Below are positions 46,970 to 59,504 of a stretch of 64,000 bases of DNA, piece after piece. The notes beneath the pieces are model-generated. The model saw only the letters and a list, made by a program, of their open reading frames with translations. It was not told where the DNA came from and made no database searches. Position 1 is the first letter of the stretch; each line of letters begins with the position of its first letter. The DNA is from Sycobia sp. Sy_11 (lineage: Eukaryota; Arthropoda; Insecta; Hymenoptera; Epichrysomallidae). The position numbers were made by a program, and so were the translations under genes. The stretch is taken from contig JACCIC010000004.1 in NCBI GenBank assembly GCA_018907035.1, forward strand, positions 1,369,001 to 1,433,000, given 5' to 3'.

Positions 46970-47083
46970 ATGGACGCGATCAAGAAGAAGATGCAGGGAA
47001 TGAAGCTGGAGAAGGACAATGCGATGGATCGTGCATTGCTTTGCGAACAGCAAGCACGGGATGCTAACGCACGTGCCGAAAAG
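46970..47083 (+). CDS. Tm1: Tropomyosin 1, muscle-type first coding exon
   Basis: 38 codons from ATG 46970 (atcATGGac, a good start context): [20 protein letters not shown] followed by [18 protein letters not shown], the nearly invariant N-terminus of arthropod muscle tropomyosin. The exon ends in phase 0 at AAG|gtgaat. Residues follow the coiled-coil heptad pattern from the first residue. Tropomyosin is a two-stranded coiled coil that lies along the actin filament and, with troponin, controls access of myosin in muscle. The next exon is at 48342. A possible acceptor (gagttacag, ending 46936) suggests a 33-nt 5' UTR on this exon and a separate non-coding first exon upstream. GC content and codon use differ sharply from the AT-rich introns. 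Confidence 0.95.
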
Positions 47084-48341
47084 GTGAATCATTTAATTAT
47101 ATATACCGTGTATGCCTACCATAAATTTAATCAAAAACATGAAAAGCTTTCTTATAAAATGCCGTTTCATAAATTTTTTCTAGATAACATATTGATAATT
47201 TAACTTTTCTATATACAAAGATTCGGTACAGATATAATATGCATATCTATATCATCATATCGATACTTTTGTTTAATACAATGATTTGATAAATAAGGTC
47301 AATAAACTTGATTCCCAAATTTTTATTATACAAGATACAATTTCCAAATGCAGTGAATAAAGTACGACTTGCTGAATTCGTTAAAAACGCTTCATTTAAC
47401 TAATTATCTTACCAATTTTTAAGAAAAAGTTGTTATTTTTATTTTTTTATAAAAGATTAATTTTAAAAAATTATTAACATGATATTTGGATAACGATCAT
47501 TATATGAACAACAAAATTGATTTTGATGATTTTAATTTAAGAAAATAGTTTTGAAAAATATATACCTACATGTTTAAAGAATATACCTTTTTTATTAATT
47601 CGATAGTTTTAAAAACTTAATTTTACAATAATATGTTCATAATAATTGTAAATATGTATTTAATATTTGATATAAATATATTAAAGTAGTAATAAAAACA
47701 AATTAACATAGATCTCTTACTGTTTTCATATTGAGGCTAATGAACAAGACCTGTATTTTTAACATTCAAATATTCACCAGTATCATAAAGTTCTTTTAAG
47801 AGTAATCCTAGATTTATATTTAATAATCATAGTTTCTTAAGAGAATTTAATGGTCTAAAATTGTATCAATGTTTTAATCGTTTTATATAAATTTACTGAA
47901 AAAAATTGAAGTTCTAATAAATTATTTAGCATATATTAACTAATTAAGCTGAAATGAGTATGTTTTTTTAATATTATAATCATATTTTAATTGAAATAAT
48001 TTATATTCTTCATCAAATATATCATAAATTGATTCTTTACTCTTATAGATCACAAATACATTAATATATTTAAATAAATAATTATTCGATGGAAAAATTA
48101 AATTGATAATTAAAAAGTTTTTCAATAATTCCAATTATTAAAAATTTTGCTTATTCAGCAAAAGTATGAGCCAATGGCCTGAATAAGAAATATTTGCCGA
48201 TTATACAAAGCATTAATTTAGCTGCGTAATTATTTACATTTCCATGCAAATGAAAATAAATTAAATAATTTTGTGAGAGGAAAAAATTGGGTATATTTGA
48301 ACAAACAAATTGATCTTATTTTTTGTAATTGTATAACGTAG
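47084..48341 (+). other. Tm1: Tm1 intron
   Basis: 1.26 kb AT-rich intron between phase-0 junctions, from donor gtgaat to an acceptor ending aacgtag. Nothing else was recognised in it. Confidence 0.85.
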
Positions 48342-48467
48342 GCCGAGGAAGAAGCCCGTGCTCTCCAAAAGAAGATCCAAACCATTGAAAATGAGCTTGA
48401 CCAAACTCAGGAAGCCCTCATGCAAGTTAACGCCAAACTTGAAGAGAAGGACAAAGCTCTCCAAAAT
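48342..48467 (+). CDS. Tm1: Tropomyosin 1, muscle-type second coding exon (residues 39-80)
   Basis: 42 codons in phase 0: [20 protein letters not shown] followed by [20 protein letters not shown] and QN. The acceptor is ...aacgtag|GCC and the donor AAT|gtaagt. Together with the first exon it encodes the first 80 residues of long (284-residue type) tropomyosin, with regular heptads and no interruptions. The next residues in insect tropomyosin 1 (AESEV...) should be in a common exon downstream; that exon was not found before the end of the window. Splicing from here must skip the two alternative first exons at 50884 and 56283. Confidence 0.95.
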
Positions 48468-48607
48468 GTAAGTTTTTTTTTAAAATAAAATATATTTTTA
48501 ACATTATTAAGTCTAAGGCAATCAAGATATTTAAAATAACATTTTTTTCCATTGTAAGGTTTTCTTATTTGACCACTGATTAATAAAATCAATTCTAAGA
48601 GATATAC

Positions 48608-48676
<69 letters not shown>

Positions 48677-49760
48677 CTCAAATACTTCAAGGTTTTTGAG
48701 AAACATTGAATCTTAATTCGATTATTTATTTTAAAAAAGTAATAAAAAATAGAAAAAGCTCAAACAAAAACATAGAATTAATTAAATTAGTTCAAAGTTT
48801 GTATACCTACACAGTGTACATTCAATCTTTGAAGCATGGTTTTAGGGCCTTGCAAGCAATCTTTGTCGTAATGCATCAAGAATGTCATGACGTTGCAAGG
48901 CAGTTTTACCCGGTTTCACCGGTTATCAGATATTCTCTTACCACGTACACTAATCTACCGAAAAATCGATAATATTCACAGCGGCCTTTTTTATTTTCAC
49001 TAATATACTCTTCAGTCTTACATGTACAATGATCTCGAAATAAAGAAGTATAGTCTCATTTTTCTTACTTTCAATGCAACCTTTTTGTATGTATTGAATT
49101 TGAGCGTGTGCGATTAACTTTTGGGATAAGTTTATGTTGAGTTTCTAACTTTAAGTGGACACGAATTTGTCTTTTCATTTTGTGGTATCAAAGTATCTTT
49201 ATAAAATATAAATTTGTTGTTTATACATGAATATTTAAAATAAATTGAAGAAATTGATTATTATATCTGTAATAATTTTTCAAAATTTTTTTCAAAATAG
49301 AAACAATTTTTTATAAATAATTTTAATTTCTTACATTTAACAAAAATAAATATATATTATATAATCGCTATAAAATATTTTTATTTAATAATTCATATGT
49401 GTATATGATGAATAAAATATTTTTCCTTATAACATTCAAAAGTTATGAGACCAGCATTTATACCTCATATGCATTCTGAAAAAAACCTCTCTTTTTGTTA
49501 ATTAATATAATTACATATTAATTTTTACAAAATAAAGAATCATCAATGCTATATATTCAAATATTAGTATCATTAAATGAAAATATGTTTGTTTATCATT
49601 TTTATTACATAATAATAAGACTAACTAGTAACAGTATAAAATTATAGAGCGTAAACATTTGGCAGTATAAGCTGTTTATTAGGTTAGTGCAGTCTGTCTT
49701 CTAAAAATAATTTTGATACTATAATACTATTCGTAGAATAATAAAATTTTTTTTCAAAAA
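48468..49760 (+). other. Tm1: Tm1 intron, first part
   Basis: AT-rich intron with a long (TA)n tract (48611-48673). A moderately GC-richer stretch at 48820-48960 (cgttgcaaggcagttttacc) has no exon-like features. Confidence 0.6.
48611..48673. repeat. (AT)n microsatellite in a Tm1 intron
   Basis: About 31 perfect AT units. Confidence 0.95.
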
Positions 49761-49905
49761 AGCTTGAGAGAAGCTGTCCGCAGCATCGGTGCGGATAGAG
49801 TCATCGCTATTCGCTGTATCCAAATTGGTATTCGATGTCTTGTAAACGACCTTCGGGTTTCATTTCTCTTCTTCCTTCTTCCTCCCCTCTCCCTCTGGCG
49901 ATCAC

Positions 49906-49978
<73 letters not shown>

Positions 49979-49981
49979 CTC

Positions 49982-50016
<35 letters not shown>

Positions 50017-50300
50017 ACTCTCTACTCTTCTCTCTCGCTCTCTCTCTCTACTCACTATTTCTCTCTCTCTCACTCACTCGCTCGTTCACTCACTGCGTCG
50101 ATACGCCCTCTTTGGGTGCTCAGCAGTCGTGCCGCGTGCACCAACCTCTTCGCATATTCCTTGTGCTTTTTATAACTCTCACTTTTCTTCTCTCTCTCCC
50201 TCCCTCTCTCCCCCCTCTCTCTCTCTCTCTCTCTCTTCCTTTATCTCTCGCTCTCTCTCACTCTGCCTTGCTCTTTCTTACTTTTTTACCTCTCTTTAAA
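49760..50300 (+). promoter_or_regulatory. Tm1: CT-repeat-rich region, candidate promoter of the atypical Tm1 transcript
   Basis: A GC-richer segment about 0.6-1.1 kb upstream of the exon at 50884. It holds two long CT tracts (about 49908-50060 and 50190-50240), which on the other strand are GAGA-factor type sites, and a CG-containing stretch between them (50095-50160). No TATA box is seen. Promoter function for the 50884 exon is inferred from position and composition. Long frames here (Leu/Ser repeats) are produced by the CT repeats. Confidence 0.35.
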
Positions 50301-50883
50301 ACAATAATCCACTATTTATTTCAGTTCATTTTCATTTTTGAATATTCCCGCTTACCATACATGTATAGAAACAATATACAAGCTTATAAGACTGATCTCT
50401 GGTACCATCTATCGAACTTTTAAAAAAGCTCAAATAAAGATGGTGCTGTAATCGTAGTTTTTCAAAAAAATGGTAATATATCAGGTCGTCAGCCGTGATC
50501 TCAGCGATTGTGAAAGAGCTATTATGTATTTGTATAGCAGCATAAGGTTATTCGGTGGTTACCTCTCCCACTTACAATGGTGAATTAAGAAAAATGATAA
50601 TAATAAATAAGGAATTGGTTTTTCTTTCCTTATTTTCTTGTTTAAAAATTACCAAGAAAAAGCAATGGATAAATGAGTGTACATAATATTTACAACATAA
50701 CCTAAAAATACATATGTGCATATGTAGGATAGTATGAAGATAAATCTAGATATAGAATGTAAGTGGAATGGCAATGTAATGTCAAATAGTTTTGATGAGA
50801 AAGAGATTAAAGTTTGCAGTGCAAAAAAATAAGAAATGAGTTTCGTTAGTTTTACTTAAACAAAAATATAGAAAAAAAAAGCA

Positions 50884-51639
50884 ATGGAACCAATACTGTC
50901 TTCAACAAAACGTCGTGGCCATCAACATCATCCAAGGCATGCAACAAGACGACGTAGAGACCAAAATCAGCTGACTTGTTCACCGCCTCTATTAAATGAC
51001 GTCTCCACCTTAAATCCTTCTTCAATTCTCGACAGCGGACCCGCGCAGTGTGGCCCTGTTGAGACCATTAATAATGTTCTTGTTAAAGATTTGCTCGTTC
51101 AATCTTCTGAATTTTCAAGGTTACAACCTATTATTGATATAGACCCTAGTTCTAAGAGAGAGCCAGGAACTTCAACAGATGCAGACTTCAATAAATTAAG
51201 TCAAGAATCTGAAAAATCAAACTGTGATAATAAAAACATAGTCATCCGAAATAAAAGACCCGCGCAGTGTGGTCAGAAAGGTGACATACATAGTCCAAAT
51301 AAATTAACTTTATGTATAAATAATTTTACTTACAATGATAAAGAATTGAGCAATAGCTTCGAGCTTGAGCACGCAGTCGCAAGAGCTCGGGGTGATGGAC
51401 ATTCAGACGAAGAAGGTTACATTGTTGAGGAGGATCCAGAAATAGCTGAACTTGCCAAGCTTAGATGTCCTAGTGAAAGGACTGAAGTACAAGCTGAAAG
51501 AGAGGCCAGACGAAAAAAGCGATGTGCTGATTATCCAGGCCTAGCATTTGGTTCTTCCATCTTTTCGAGTGATACAATGATAAAATTCAGTCTCATTAGG
51601 AATGAATTGAAAAATATTATGGGCAATCAGTTGAAAAGG
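50884..51639 (+). CDS. Tm1: Alternative first coding exon: head of atypical tropomyosin (Tm1-I/C type)
   Basis: 252 codons from ATG 50884 to a donor AGG|gttagt at 51640, ending in phase 0 like the other Tm1 first exons. The N-terminus is basic (KRRGHQHHPRHATRRRRDQ, residues 9-27). The middle is Ser/Asn/Pro-rich and probably disordered, with the motif PAQCG twice. A charged part follows (HSDEEGYIVEEDPEIAELA, then RTEVQAEREARRKKRCADYP), and the end is hydrophobic/helical (SSDTMIKFSLIRNELKNIM, then GNQLKR) leading into the shared coiled coil. In flies an atypical Tm1 isoform has a unique head of about 250 residues made by one such exon; it works with kinesin-1 in oskar mRNA transport and is not a muscle protein. 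Size, position between the muscle and cytoplasmic first exons, phase, and the C-terminal segment support the assignment; no alignment was run. Confidence 0.75.
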
Positions 51640-54370
51640 GTTAGTATTTTTGGTATGGGTTAAGTGATTAAATAGAAACTTTGTTTCAAAAATTATTTTT
51701 TCAATACTTTGTAGAAAAATTTCAAGAATAAACCTTGAAATTGTTATTGCAAATTAATAAAATTAAATAAAGGCAACTTTTAAGTTAAGCTACAAGTTTT
51801 TTAGAATCTAAAATAATTTATTTCAATTGTAACTTGCAATATTTATTTATGGTCATTAAACTTATAGCTGCTTCAAAACTTTTGTAGTATATCCATAATA
51901 TTTCATAAATGTCTTATTATTGTGATCCAGCTGATCTAGTGATACTAATATTTATAACTTCACTTTTTTAGTTTATATTATAAAAAATTATGTTTATAAT
52001 TAATTACTTATTATTAACTTTATTATATTTTGGAATTATTCCTTATTAGTTATTAAATGATTAAAAATTTTATTCAGATTATGTTGTAATACTTGCTGAT
52101 TGAACTTTTGTGCATTAATTGTTTTATATATGTATGAATCAATTTTTCTAGTTTTTATTAATAATTTTTGTTGTTGATTACTTTGTGTTAATATTTTCTC
52201 AATACATTATATTCAATAACAGTTTTTTTTTTATTTACCTACATTTTTTATGTATTTTATTTATTATATTATTTTAATTAAATTCATTTTTTTGGTTTCA
52301 AGATTTTTGGTAATCAAGTCATAATGAAGATTATTTTGCTAAGTCTTCAATAAAAATACAGCTAGACATATTAAACTGTTTTTAGGTTATATAATGTAAC
52401 TGATCTTATATTCTCATATTATTGATAGGAATCATCTATTTTGTAAAACATAAAAACTACTTCTGAATTTTTATTTAATACAAGGTTTTTTTAATTTTTA
52501 TTGAAAGGTTACTCTAAAAACTTAATAAATATGACAGAAACAATTTTTAATCAATGTGACATTAATTTACAGTTGAGTATTCAATGTTATGGTTGAATTT
52601 GAATATTCATTAAAATGAAACATAATAATGAAAGAAATTACAAAATATTATTATAAATAAATTGGTATAGAAAGGCTCCATCTTTATCTCAAATTTTTGT
52701 TTTAAATAAAATCTCTGATCTCTTTAATGAAACTAGGTTTTTTTTTATCACATAATCTAATTGTAAATATTTAAGTTCACAATACATATTTACTTGATAA
52801 ATTATTGAATATTTTTTTTCAATCCATTTAACGTCATCTAATATATCTCAAACTAAACAGTATCTTCGTAATACTTACAGCCTTTATTGTATTGATATGA
52901 TAGAGTTAAATATATAACAAATAAAATTTCTTTAATTGTTTCTTATTCATGTATTTTTTTGTTATTTATTATAAAATTTTTACATGAACAACTTTTTTCA
53001 TTATTATTTAAATAATTTAATTGATTTTTATATTACTCTAGTTATTTTTCTTATTTATGAGTCTTTGTAAATGCTGAATTCAAGTATGAAGCATTTTTTA
53101 CAAAACTTTGTATTATTAGTAATTTATTTTATTTATAGAATTAAAGAGTAATTCAAATTTTATTTATTTTTTTTTGTAACAATTTTTCATATAAATCTAA
53201 TTGTTCTTTTCCAAATAAATATTCTAATCCAGAATAATGAAAAACTTCAGATATATAAAAATCATATTATAGAATTAATGTATAAAACAATGCAATATCG
53301 AAGTCAGAAAGATATGTGTAACTCAAATTAGAAAATATTATAAATATTAAAATAAATATGTAGTACAAATGGAAACATTATCTTTTTATTTTTTTTTTTT
53401 TTTTGTTTTTTCGAACTGTACCAGTAAGATTGAAATAAAATAACTTTTATATAATTGAATATAAAGTTTTATGAATTTTATTATTCAGCATTTAAACAGT
53501 GAAACAAGCCTAAGGAACATTACTAGAAATGGGGAATGTCATTAAAAATGTTTTTTAGTATTATTTTTTAACATTTTTATATTGATAAACATTTCATTTT
53601 AATGAATACAAAATTGTATTTAAAATCCTTGGTATCTGTTAAAAATGTTAAATATTCATTCCTATAGAACAAAAAGTTTAAAATTTTCTTTAAAAGAAAA
53701 TGTTAATATCTTAATAAAATGTTACTGAAAAGTTGAGATCTTTACTGCTTTTTTCTATTGAAATTCAGTTTTGAAACTTTTATAAAACTATTTATTTGTA
53801 GTCTTGATTTTCATCAAAAAAATCTTTTTTCTTTTTAATTTTCATATCAAAGTCTTAAATTAACTTCATACATGAGCAGATAATCACACCTTGTTATTAC
53901 TAGATGGTATTCCAATTACCACAATAATTGTTTCAACAATTTATTTCTTTCAAAAAAAATGTATAGCAAGCTTGTGTAAATGCACACATACAGCGATACT
54001 TTCACAATATCAATCTGTTTATAATTTATGCAATTGATTTAATCTTTAAATTTTATAATTTTTTAAAGATAACAGCATTATCATCAAATAGCATCATTGC
54101 TCATATAAACTTTGCACTAATCTTAATATAGTCGTGAAAATTAAAGCAATATAAATTAGAGAAACTGAGTACATAATTTTTCTATATTTTTTCTATTTGT
54201 CTAATTAATAAATAATCATTTAATTATAGAAAGCATTGATAATATCTAGCAAACTACCTTTTATACCATATTGATAAAAAATAACTGTTTTTAAAGGCAT
54301 CTTATAAATGTGAAAATCTTTTAAACAATTCTATATCAGTGTTAAAATAAAGAATTAAATATTTATAATA
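51640..54370 (+). other. Tm1: Tm1 intron, strongly AT-rich
   Basis: 2.7 kb with nothing coding recognised. T-rich runs are frequent. Confidence 0.7.
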
Positions 54371-54860
54371 ATAACGTGTGAGCGCTCACACCCACGCACA
54401 AAGTTTTAACCGAAAAACATTTTTATTTTTTCTTTATTAACATCTTTTCCAAATGTACTTGTTAAACTATTTTAAAGAAAATTTTAACGAATGAATTAAT
54501 TGAAATCATATTGCCACAACACCCATATTACCCCTTGTTGCTGTACTAACAATAAATAAAAGCGCGCGTTCAGAAACCCGGAAGAGAGCATTTAAAAGTA
54601 TAGGCGCGGTATTTCCGGGTCTTTTATTTGAGATACACCTGTGTATACACCTCTAGTATAAATGTATTTCTCACAACAAGCGACAAGGATGCAAACGATA
54701 AAAGAATTGAATTAGTTTTAAGCATCATCGATTTAAGGAATGTTATACTGATGCGTTTACTATAGTATTGTATACATGCGTACGTACGTATGTACGCACG
54801 TACGTACATACACATGCATACATACGTACATATATACATACTGTTTAATTTCATTTAGTC
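54371..54860. other. Intronic patch with palindromes and CGTA repeats
   Basis: Holds a perfect 16-bp palindrome gtgtgagcgctcacac (54376-54391), an 8-bp stem acccggaa/ttccgggt (54576-54583 with 54613-54620), and a (CGTA)n/(CATA)n run (about 54777-54840). It is GC-richer than its flanks. No gene was recognised. Confidence 0.6.
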
Positions 54861-55500
54861 AACGATCAAAATTATTTCAATGGAAAATTTCTTGAAAGAG
54901 AAATTAATTTTAACGTAATAGTGTTAATAACAAATGACAAAACATAAAGCTATTGCTTGGATCTTTATTGCAATGTTCACTTTTTAATTTTTCCTTTTTG
55001 ATAAATTTTAGGCTCGATGCTTTTTATTAATTTAATAATACTGTAAAAATAAGTTATGCATTTTTTAAATAAAAATTTCTAAAAAAAACATTTTATAAAG
55101 GAAGTTTTACATGAAATTTTAAAAACTTCTCATATTAAAATACACAATGTACAGAGTACCAAAAAACTTTATTATAATAGCAAGTTAGCTTATACAGATT
55201 ATTTTCTATGTCTAAATCATCGATTCAAGATTTTATTAAATATCCTAAATGTGTGATAAAATTATTAGATGAAAATTTCTAATCAATCAGGTTAATAATA
55301 AGTGATATTTATTATTTAACCAATCACATAATACATATAGGGATAGAAAGAATTCAGAATATTTGAAATATTTTTAATTATAAATACTAAAATATGGCCA
55401 AACCTGACTATTACCGTGAATGGCAATATTTATTTAAGAATGAAATTTGAACAATTTAAAAAAGTAAATTTAACTTCCTCAAATCCCTCTAGTGGATAGT
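54861..55500 (+). other. Tm1: AT-rich Tm1 intron
   Basis: No feature recognised. Confidence 0.6.
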
Positions 55501-55518
55501 GGGTCTATTAACCAAACC

Positions 55519-55575
<57 letters not shown>

Positions 55576-55617
55576 TTCTCTCTCTCTCCTTCCCTCTCTC
55601 TTATACCCCCCCCCCCG
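55519..55617. repeat. (CT)n tract ending in an 11-base C run
   Basis: Interrupted CT repeats from about 55519 to 55600, then ttata and C11 (55606-55616). It borders the candidate cytoplasmic Tm1 promoter; the other strand gives GAGA-type sites. Confidence 0.9.
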
Positions 55618-55779
55618 AACACTTGTTCGCTCGCTCACTCATTCGTTCGATGTATTCACGTTTTCTCTCTTCAACCACTGTTCCGACCGCAGGCGAACTG
55701 TGTGTCATCCATCCATGCGCATGCGTTAACACATACACATGTACCTGTGCGTAATTGGAAGTTTTTCATTGCGGTGCTC

Positions 55780-56282
55780 CAGCCATCTTGAAAACGCTCA
55801 ACTGAAAGAGACAAACCGATCGGACCGCTGAAGTTGTGCGGCAAGGACGAACATATCGTAACATCAAGTATATTGAAGTATGCGTTGGTGTGCGTATATG
55901 CCGAGGAGTGCGTACGATAGTATAGCAAGCGAATAATTCTCCGACGCCGCACTCCGCCGCACTGCCAGTCAGTCGCAGACACTTTATACGCGCGATAGCG
56001 TTGCCTGGATTCTCCTATACGACACGCATACACGGGCACGTCCCTTTTTCCTCGATCTCTCTGACTCACAACGAAAATCACGGAGAGGTTCACCATTGTA
56101 TCCTCTATATAGTCGAGTTTCGGAGTCACGGAGTACTGTACCGCAAATCACATAAAACGGTATATGACAAAATAACGAAGTAATAACCGCACTGGGCTAG
56201 TGAAAAGACCGCCGTGGGCAGTGCAAGAACAGAACCGCAATATTGCAATTATCGAGGGCTAAAGGTGTACGAGAAACAAAAA
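55780..56282 (+). promoter_or_regulatory. Tm1: Candidate promoter and 5' UTR of the cytoplasmic Tm1 transcript
   Basis: A CG-rich island directly upstream of the first exon at 56283. It contains an initiator-like TCAGTC at 55969-55974 within cagtcagtcgcag; the same gtcagtcgc string occurs in the candidate promoter near 40330. No TATA box is evident at the expected distance. A start there would give a 5' UTR of about 310 nt. Long CT repeats lie upstream. A - strand frame at 56129-55671 is regarded as a shadow. Confidence 0.5.
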
Positions 56283-56423
56283 ATGTCGACCCAACTGCAA
56301 GGAACGCTGCTCGACGGGTTAAAGAAGAAGATGCGACAAACGAAGGAAGAAATGGAGAAATATAAGGACGAGTGCGAAGACTACCACAAACGTTTGCAGG
56401 TCGAGGTGCTGCGACGCGAGGAA
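56283..56423 (+). CDS. Tm1: Tropomyosin 1, cytoplasmic-type alternative first exon
   Basis: 47 codons from ATG 56283 (caaaaaATGtc): [20 protein letters not shown] followed by [20 protein letters not shown] and EVLRREE, ending in phase 0 at GAA|gtgagt. This is the conserved first exon of short, non-muscle insect tropomyosin 1 isoforms, which replaces the first two muscle exons (80 residues) and gives a protein of about 250 residues. Such isoforms bind cytoskeletal actin filaments. The coiled coil begins at about residue 10 and continues to the junction. The upstream frame is open for 23 codons without an ATG. The common exon (starting AESEV in other insects) is expected beyond 64000. Confidence 0.95.
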
Positions 56424-59112
56424 GTGAGTCCCCTCCCTTCTTCTTTTAAATGGTTAATTCATGCATTCTTTAGCATCGGCACAAGTATAGAATTTTCTGT
56501 TACCACGCTGGAACTGGGCTTTCTGTTTTCTCGATTTATTTTTATAGTGCTTACCATGGCTTTTGTGCACGTGGAATCTGAATAGCCTCTTGATTTTTCC
56601 TCTACAAGTTTTTTAATACATGTTCTCGCCTCTCAATTCTCAAACTCGGTATGTGACTGGTCTAGACGTCAAATTTCACAAGTGAATTTGACGCGTGTGA
56701 CCGGTCGCCCTGTGGGAAGTGGCCAAAATTTGCTCTACTTTGCTTTGATACAGGTATACGGACGTTCGTATGAAGTGCTCTGGAGCCTTCTTTTTTCATA
56801 TTACCTTAAGTTTGTTCGTATCCTTGATATTCTATTAAGAAGAGAATTAATTATATATAGATATATACTGCTCTCCGGTTTCTAATAGAAAGAATATATT
56901 TAAATAAATGGATAGTATTTAATAAATCATCAACTACAAGAGTCAAGTATAAAAAAGTATTCATTGAAACTTATATGACTTCTTTTAATAAACTTTAAAA
57001 TAAAGTTGCAAGTTGTTTACCTTTATTATTAAGCCTCTATTATGATGAGATAATTAATTGTTCAAAAATACAAAGTTATTTTAATAAAACCAATCTACTT
57101 TCAGTTATTTCGAACAAGTAAGTAATAAATAAAAACAATCACATTACAACATTAGAATTTGATTTAGATTAAAATATTAAAAATATTATAAGAAAATTCT
57201 AATTCAAATTTGACAAATCATAGTAAATATAAAAAAAGGAAAATTAGTAAATGAATGAAAACTGTTGAAGTTTCCATTTTGTTCTTGATGTTCTTTGAAA
57301 GTAATATATTTTTGTAAAAATATTAAATATGATTATCTAAAATTTTTTGTTATAAAAGACAATTTCAAGCAAGTTAAAACATCTTACCTTTATTTGTAGT
57401 TTCAAAAACATTCAAATTGGAATTTTTAAATTTTATTTAATTATATTTGCTTTAATAATTTTATCTACAATTTTCTAATTGTTAATTTCTTTATTGCCAA
57501 ATATTCTTTAGCTTTTATTTACTTTATTTTAATTGAGAAAATGTGACTGTTTCTATTTTCTTTTATATTGATAGAAATATAAAGATTTCTTCAGTTTCTT
57601 TTGCTTAATCAAAATCTTATCAACATTATCACTGAAAGTAATCATTGAAAATTTCCACTAATCGAAAAATATTTATAAATTCTTTCTTCTATAATAGCAA
57701 GATAAATCAGTTACTGTTTTAATAAATAATTTTTTTATTTTATACAGACCATTTCATGGTTAGAATTATAATCTCCTTTTTTAAAAATAATTGTTATTGA
57801 GCTTTAGAAGATAGAAGATAGTGTCATTATAACAATATTTAAAAAGCTTCAATTTATAATAATTTTTGTACATCATAGTGCATTAAAATAATGTGAAATT
57901 ATTATTTCCTTATTTTTACATTCTATTAATCTTTTATAAACAATGGTTCATGATTTATAAGAGTTGTTCTAAGTAATCTGAAATACGTCTTATTTACTAA
58001 GCTCAAATTATATTTTTTCAATTGAAATTATTTATAAATTTGTATAAATCTACAGTTGATATGAAAAAAATTCAGAAAGAAACTATTTTTATATCCTGTA
58101 TGTATAAACTTCAATTAAAAAAAAAAAAAAAAAACATTTAAGATCTATGAAATGATTACTCCTAAACTAACTTTAATTTGGAAATTTGAAAAATTTTAGT
58201 CATAAAAGGAGATTTAAGTAATTGTGTTTACTTTTGAAAAAATTAATTGATGGATATAAATGTTTTAACATAATATTTTATAAAATTTAGGTTTTATGTA
58301 TACTTGAAGTTTTTGTAAATATTTTAGTCTATAATAAACCAAAGAAGTATTCAACTATTACTCAATATATAGTTCAAAAGTAACGATTTTAAGTCTATGT
58401 TCTTACTTAAAATTTATATAATCATATTCAAGAAGAAGTAATCTGTTTTAGAATCATATTTAATTAAAAAAGTTCAAATGTCAGGACCAGGTCAATCAAA
58501 CAGCGCCTACGTAATGTATTTAAAGCATAGGTTAATGAAAAACTCAATTTATTAATATTAATAAATTAATTTATTTTAAGATTAATTTGTTAGTTGTAAT
58601 ATATCTTAATTTTTTATAATTATTAATTAAATGCTATTTGTTTTGTAAAATATTATGAAATTAACTTTCAATTTAAATCAATCATATTTTCAATTCAGAA
58701 TAAAACAATTTTACTATTTCATACTCATATTACATTATTTCGTTTGAAAGAATTAATATTTAATATCCATGAATTAATTAACACTTAGATTATTATATAC
58801 TTCATATAACATTGTTATTTTGATATTAGCTATTCAAATTAGTATACTAATCTACAAAGATAAATATATAAAATCATTAATTAATCATGATTTGAATATT
58901 ATTAATTTGAATTTATCAAAATAATTTTAATATAACAAGCAGCGATTAGAGATCACTAGTTTTATATAATATTATTTAAAACTATTTATGAATAGTTTAC
59001 GTTATATTACGTTTAATTATGATCAAATATTTAAATTATTCTGAAATGAAACCGTCGCAACATTTGACTCTCTTTAATGCGAGATCATGATAAAAGCTGC
59101 TTCAACGGTATG

Positions 59113-59181
59113 TGTACGCGCACGTGTGTGCGTGCGTGCGTGTGTGTGTGTGTGTGTGTGTGCGTGCGCGTGCGCGCGCGC
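59113..59181. repeat. (GT)n with CG-rich flanks
   Basis: Alternating GT/GC sequence (gtgtgcgtgcgtgcgtgtg... ending gcgcgcgcgc), about 70 bp. Confidence 0.9.
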
Positions 59182-59504
59182 TTAGTGCACCTAACACATT
59201 GAGATTCCAATAGGTGGGAGAATTCAATAAATTCATGTTATAATAAGGTTATTTTGACATCGAACGTGCCCGTGTGTACATGAAATGAGGTCTTCTTCAA
59301 CCAATAACGCAAAAAAGGTGACCAGTGATACTTTTCTTTAGAATTCCAAAAATTATCTATATATAAAAACATTTAAATATTTGATTGAAACTAATTTTAG
59401 ATTTTAAATTTGCAAGGTTATTTTATTATATAATATATACTTTAATTATCAATCTTTTATGAGCATTGTATGGTCATAATACGCGCTCGCGCGCACGTGT
59501 GTAA

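Noticed and set aside
48706..48972. Possible extra exon between the muscle second exon and the atypical head exon
   Set aside because: GC-richer around 48820-48960, but it does not show tropomyosin heptads or a convincing acceptor/donor pair.
49764..50423. Long frames rich in Leu and Ser near the CT repeats
   Set aside because: They are read through (CT)n repeats, which stay open in several frames. No start context, splice support or domain.
55671..56129. 152-codon - strand frame
   Set aside because: It lies opposite the GC-rich leader of the cytoplasmic Tm1 exon and has no domain; GC-rich DNA with few stops explains it.
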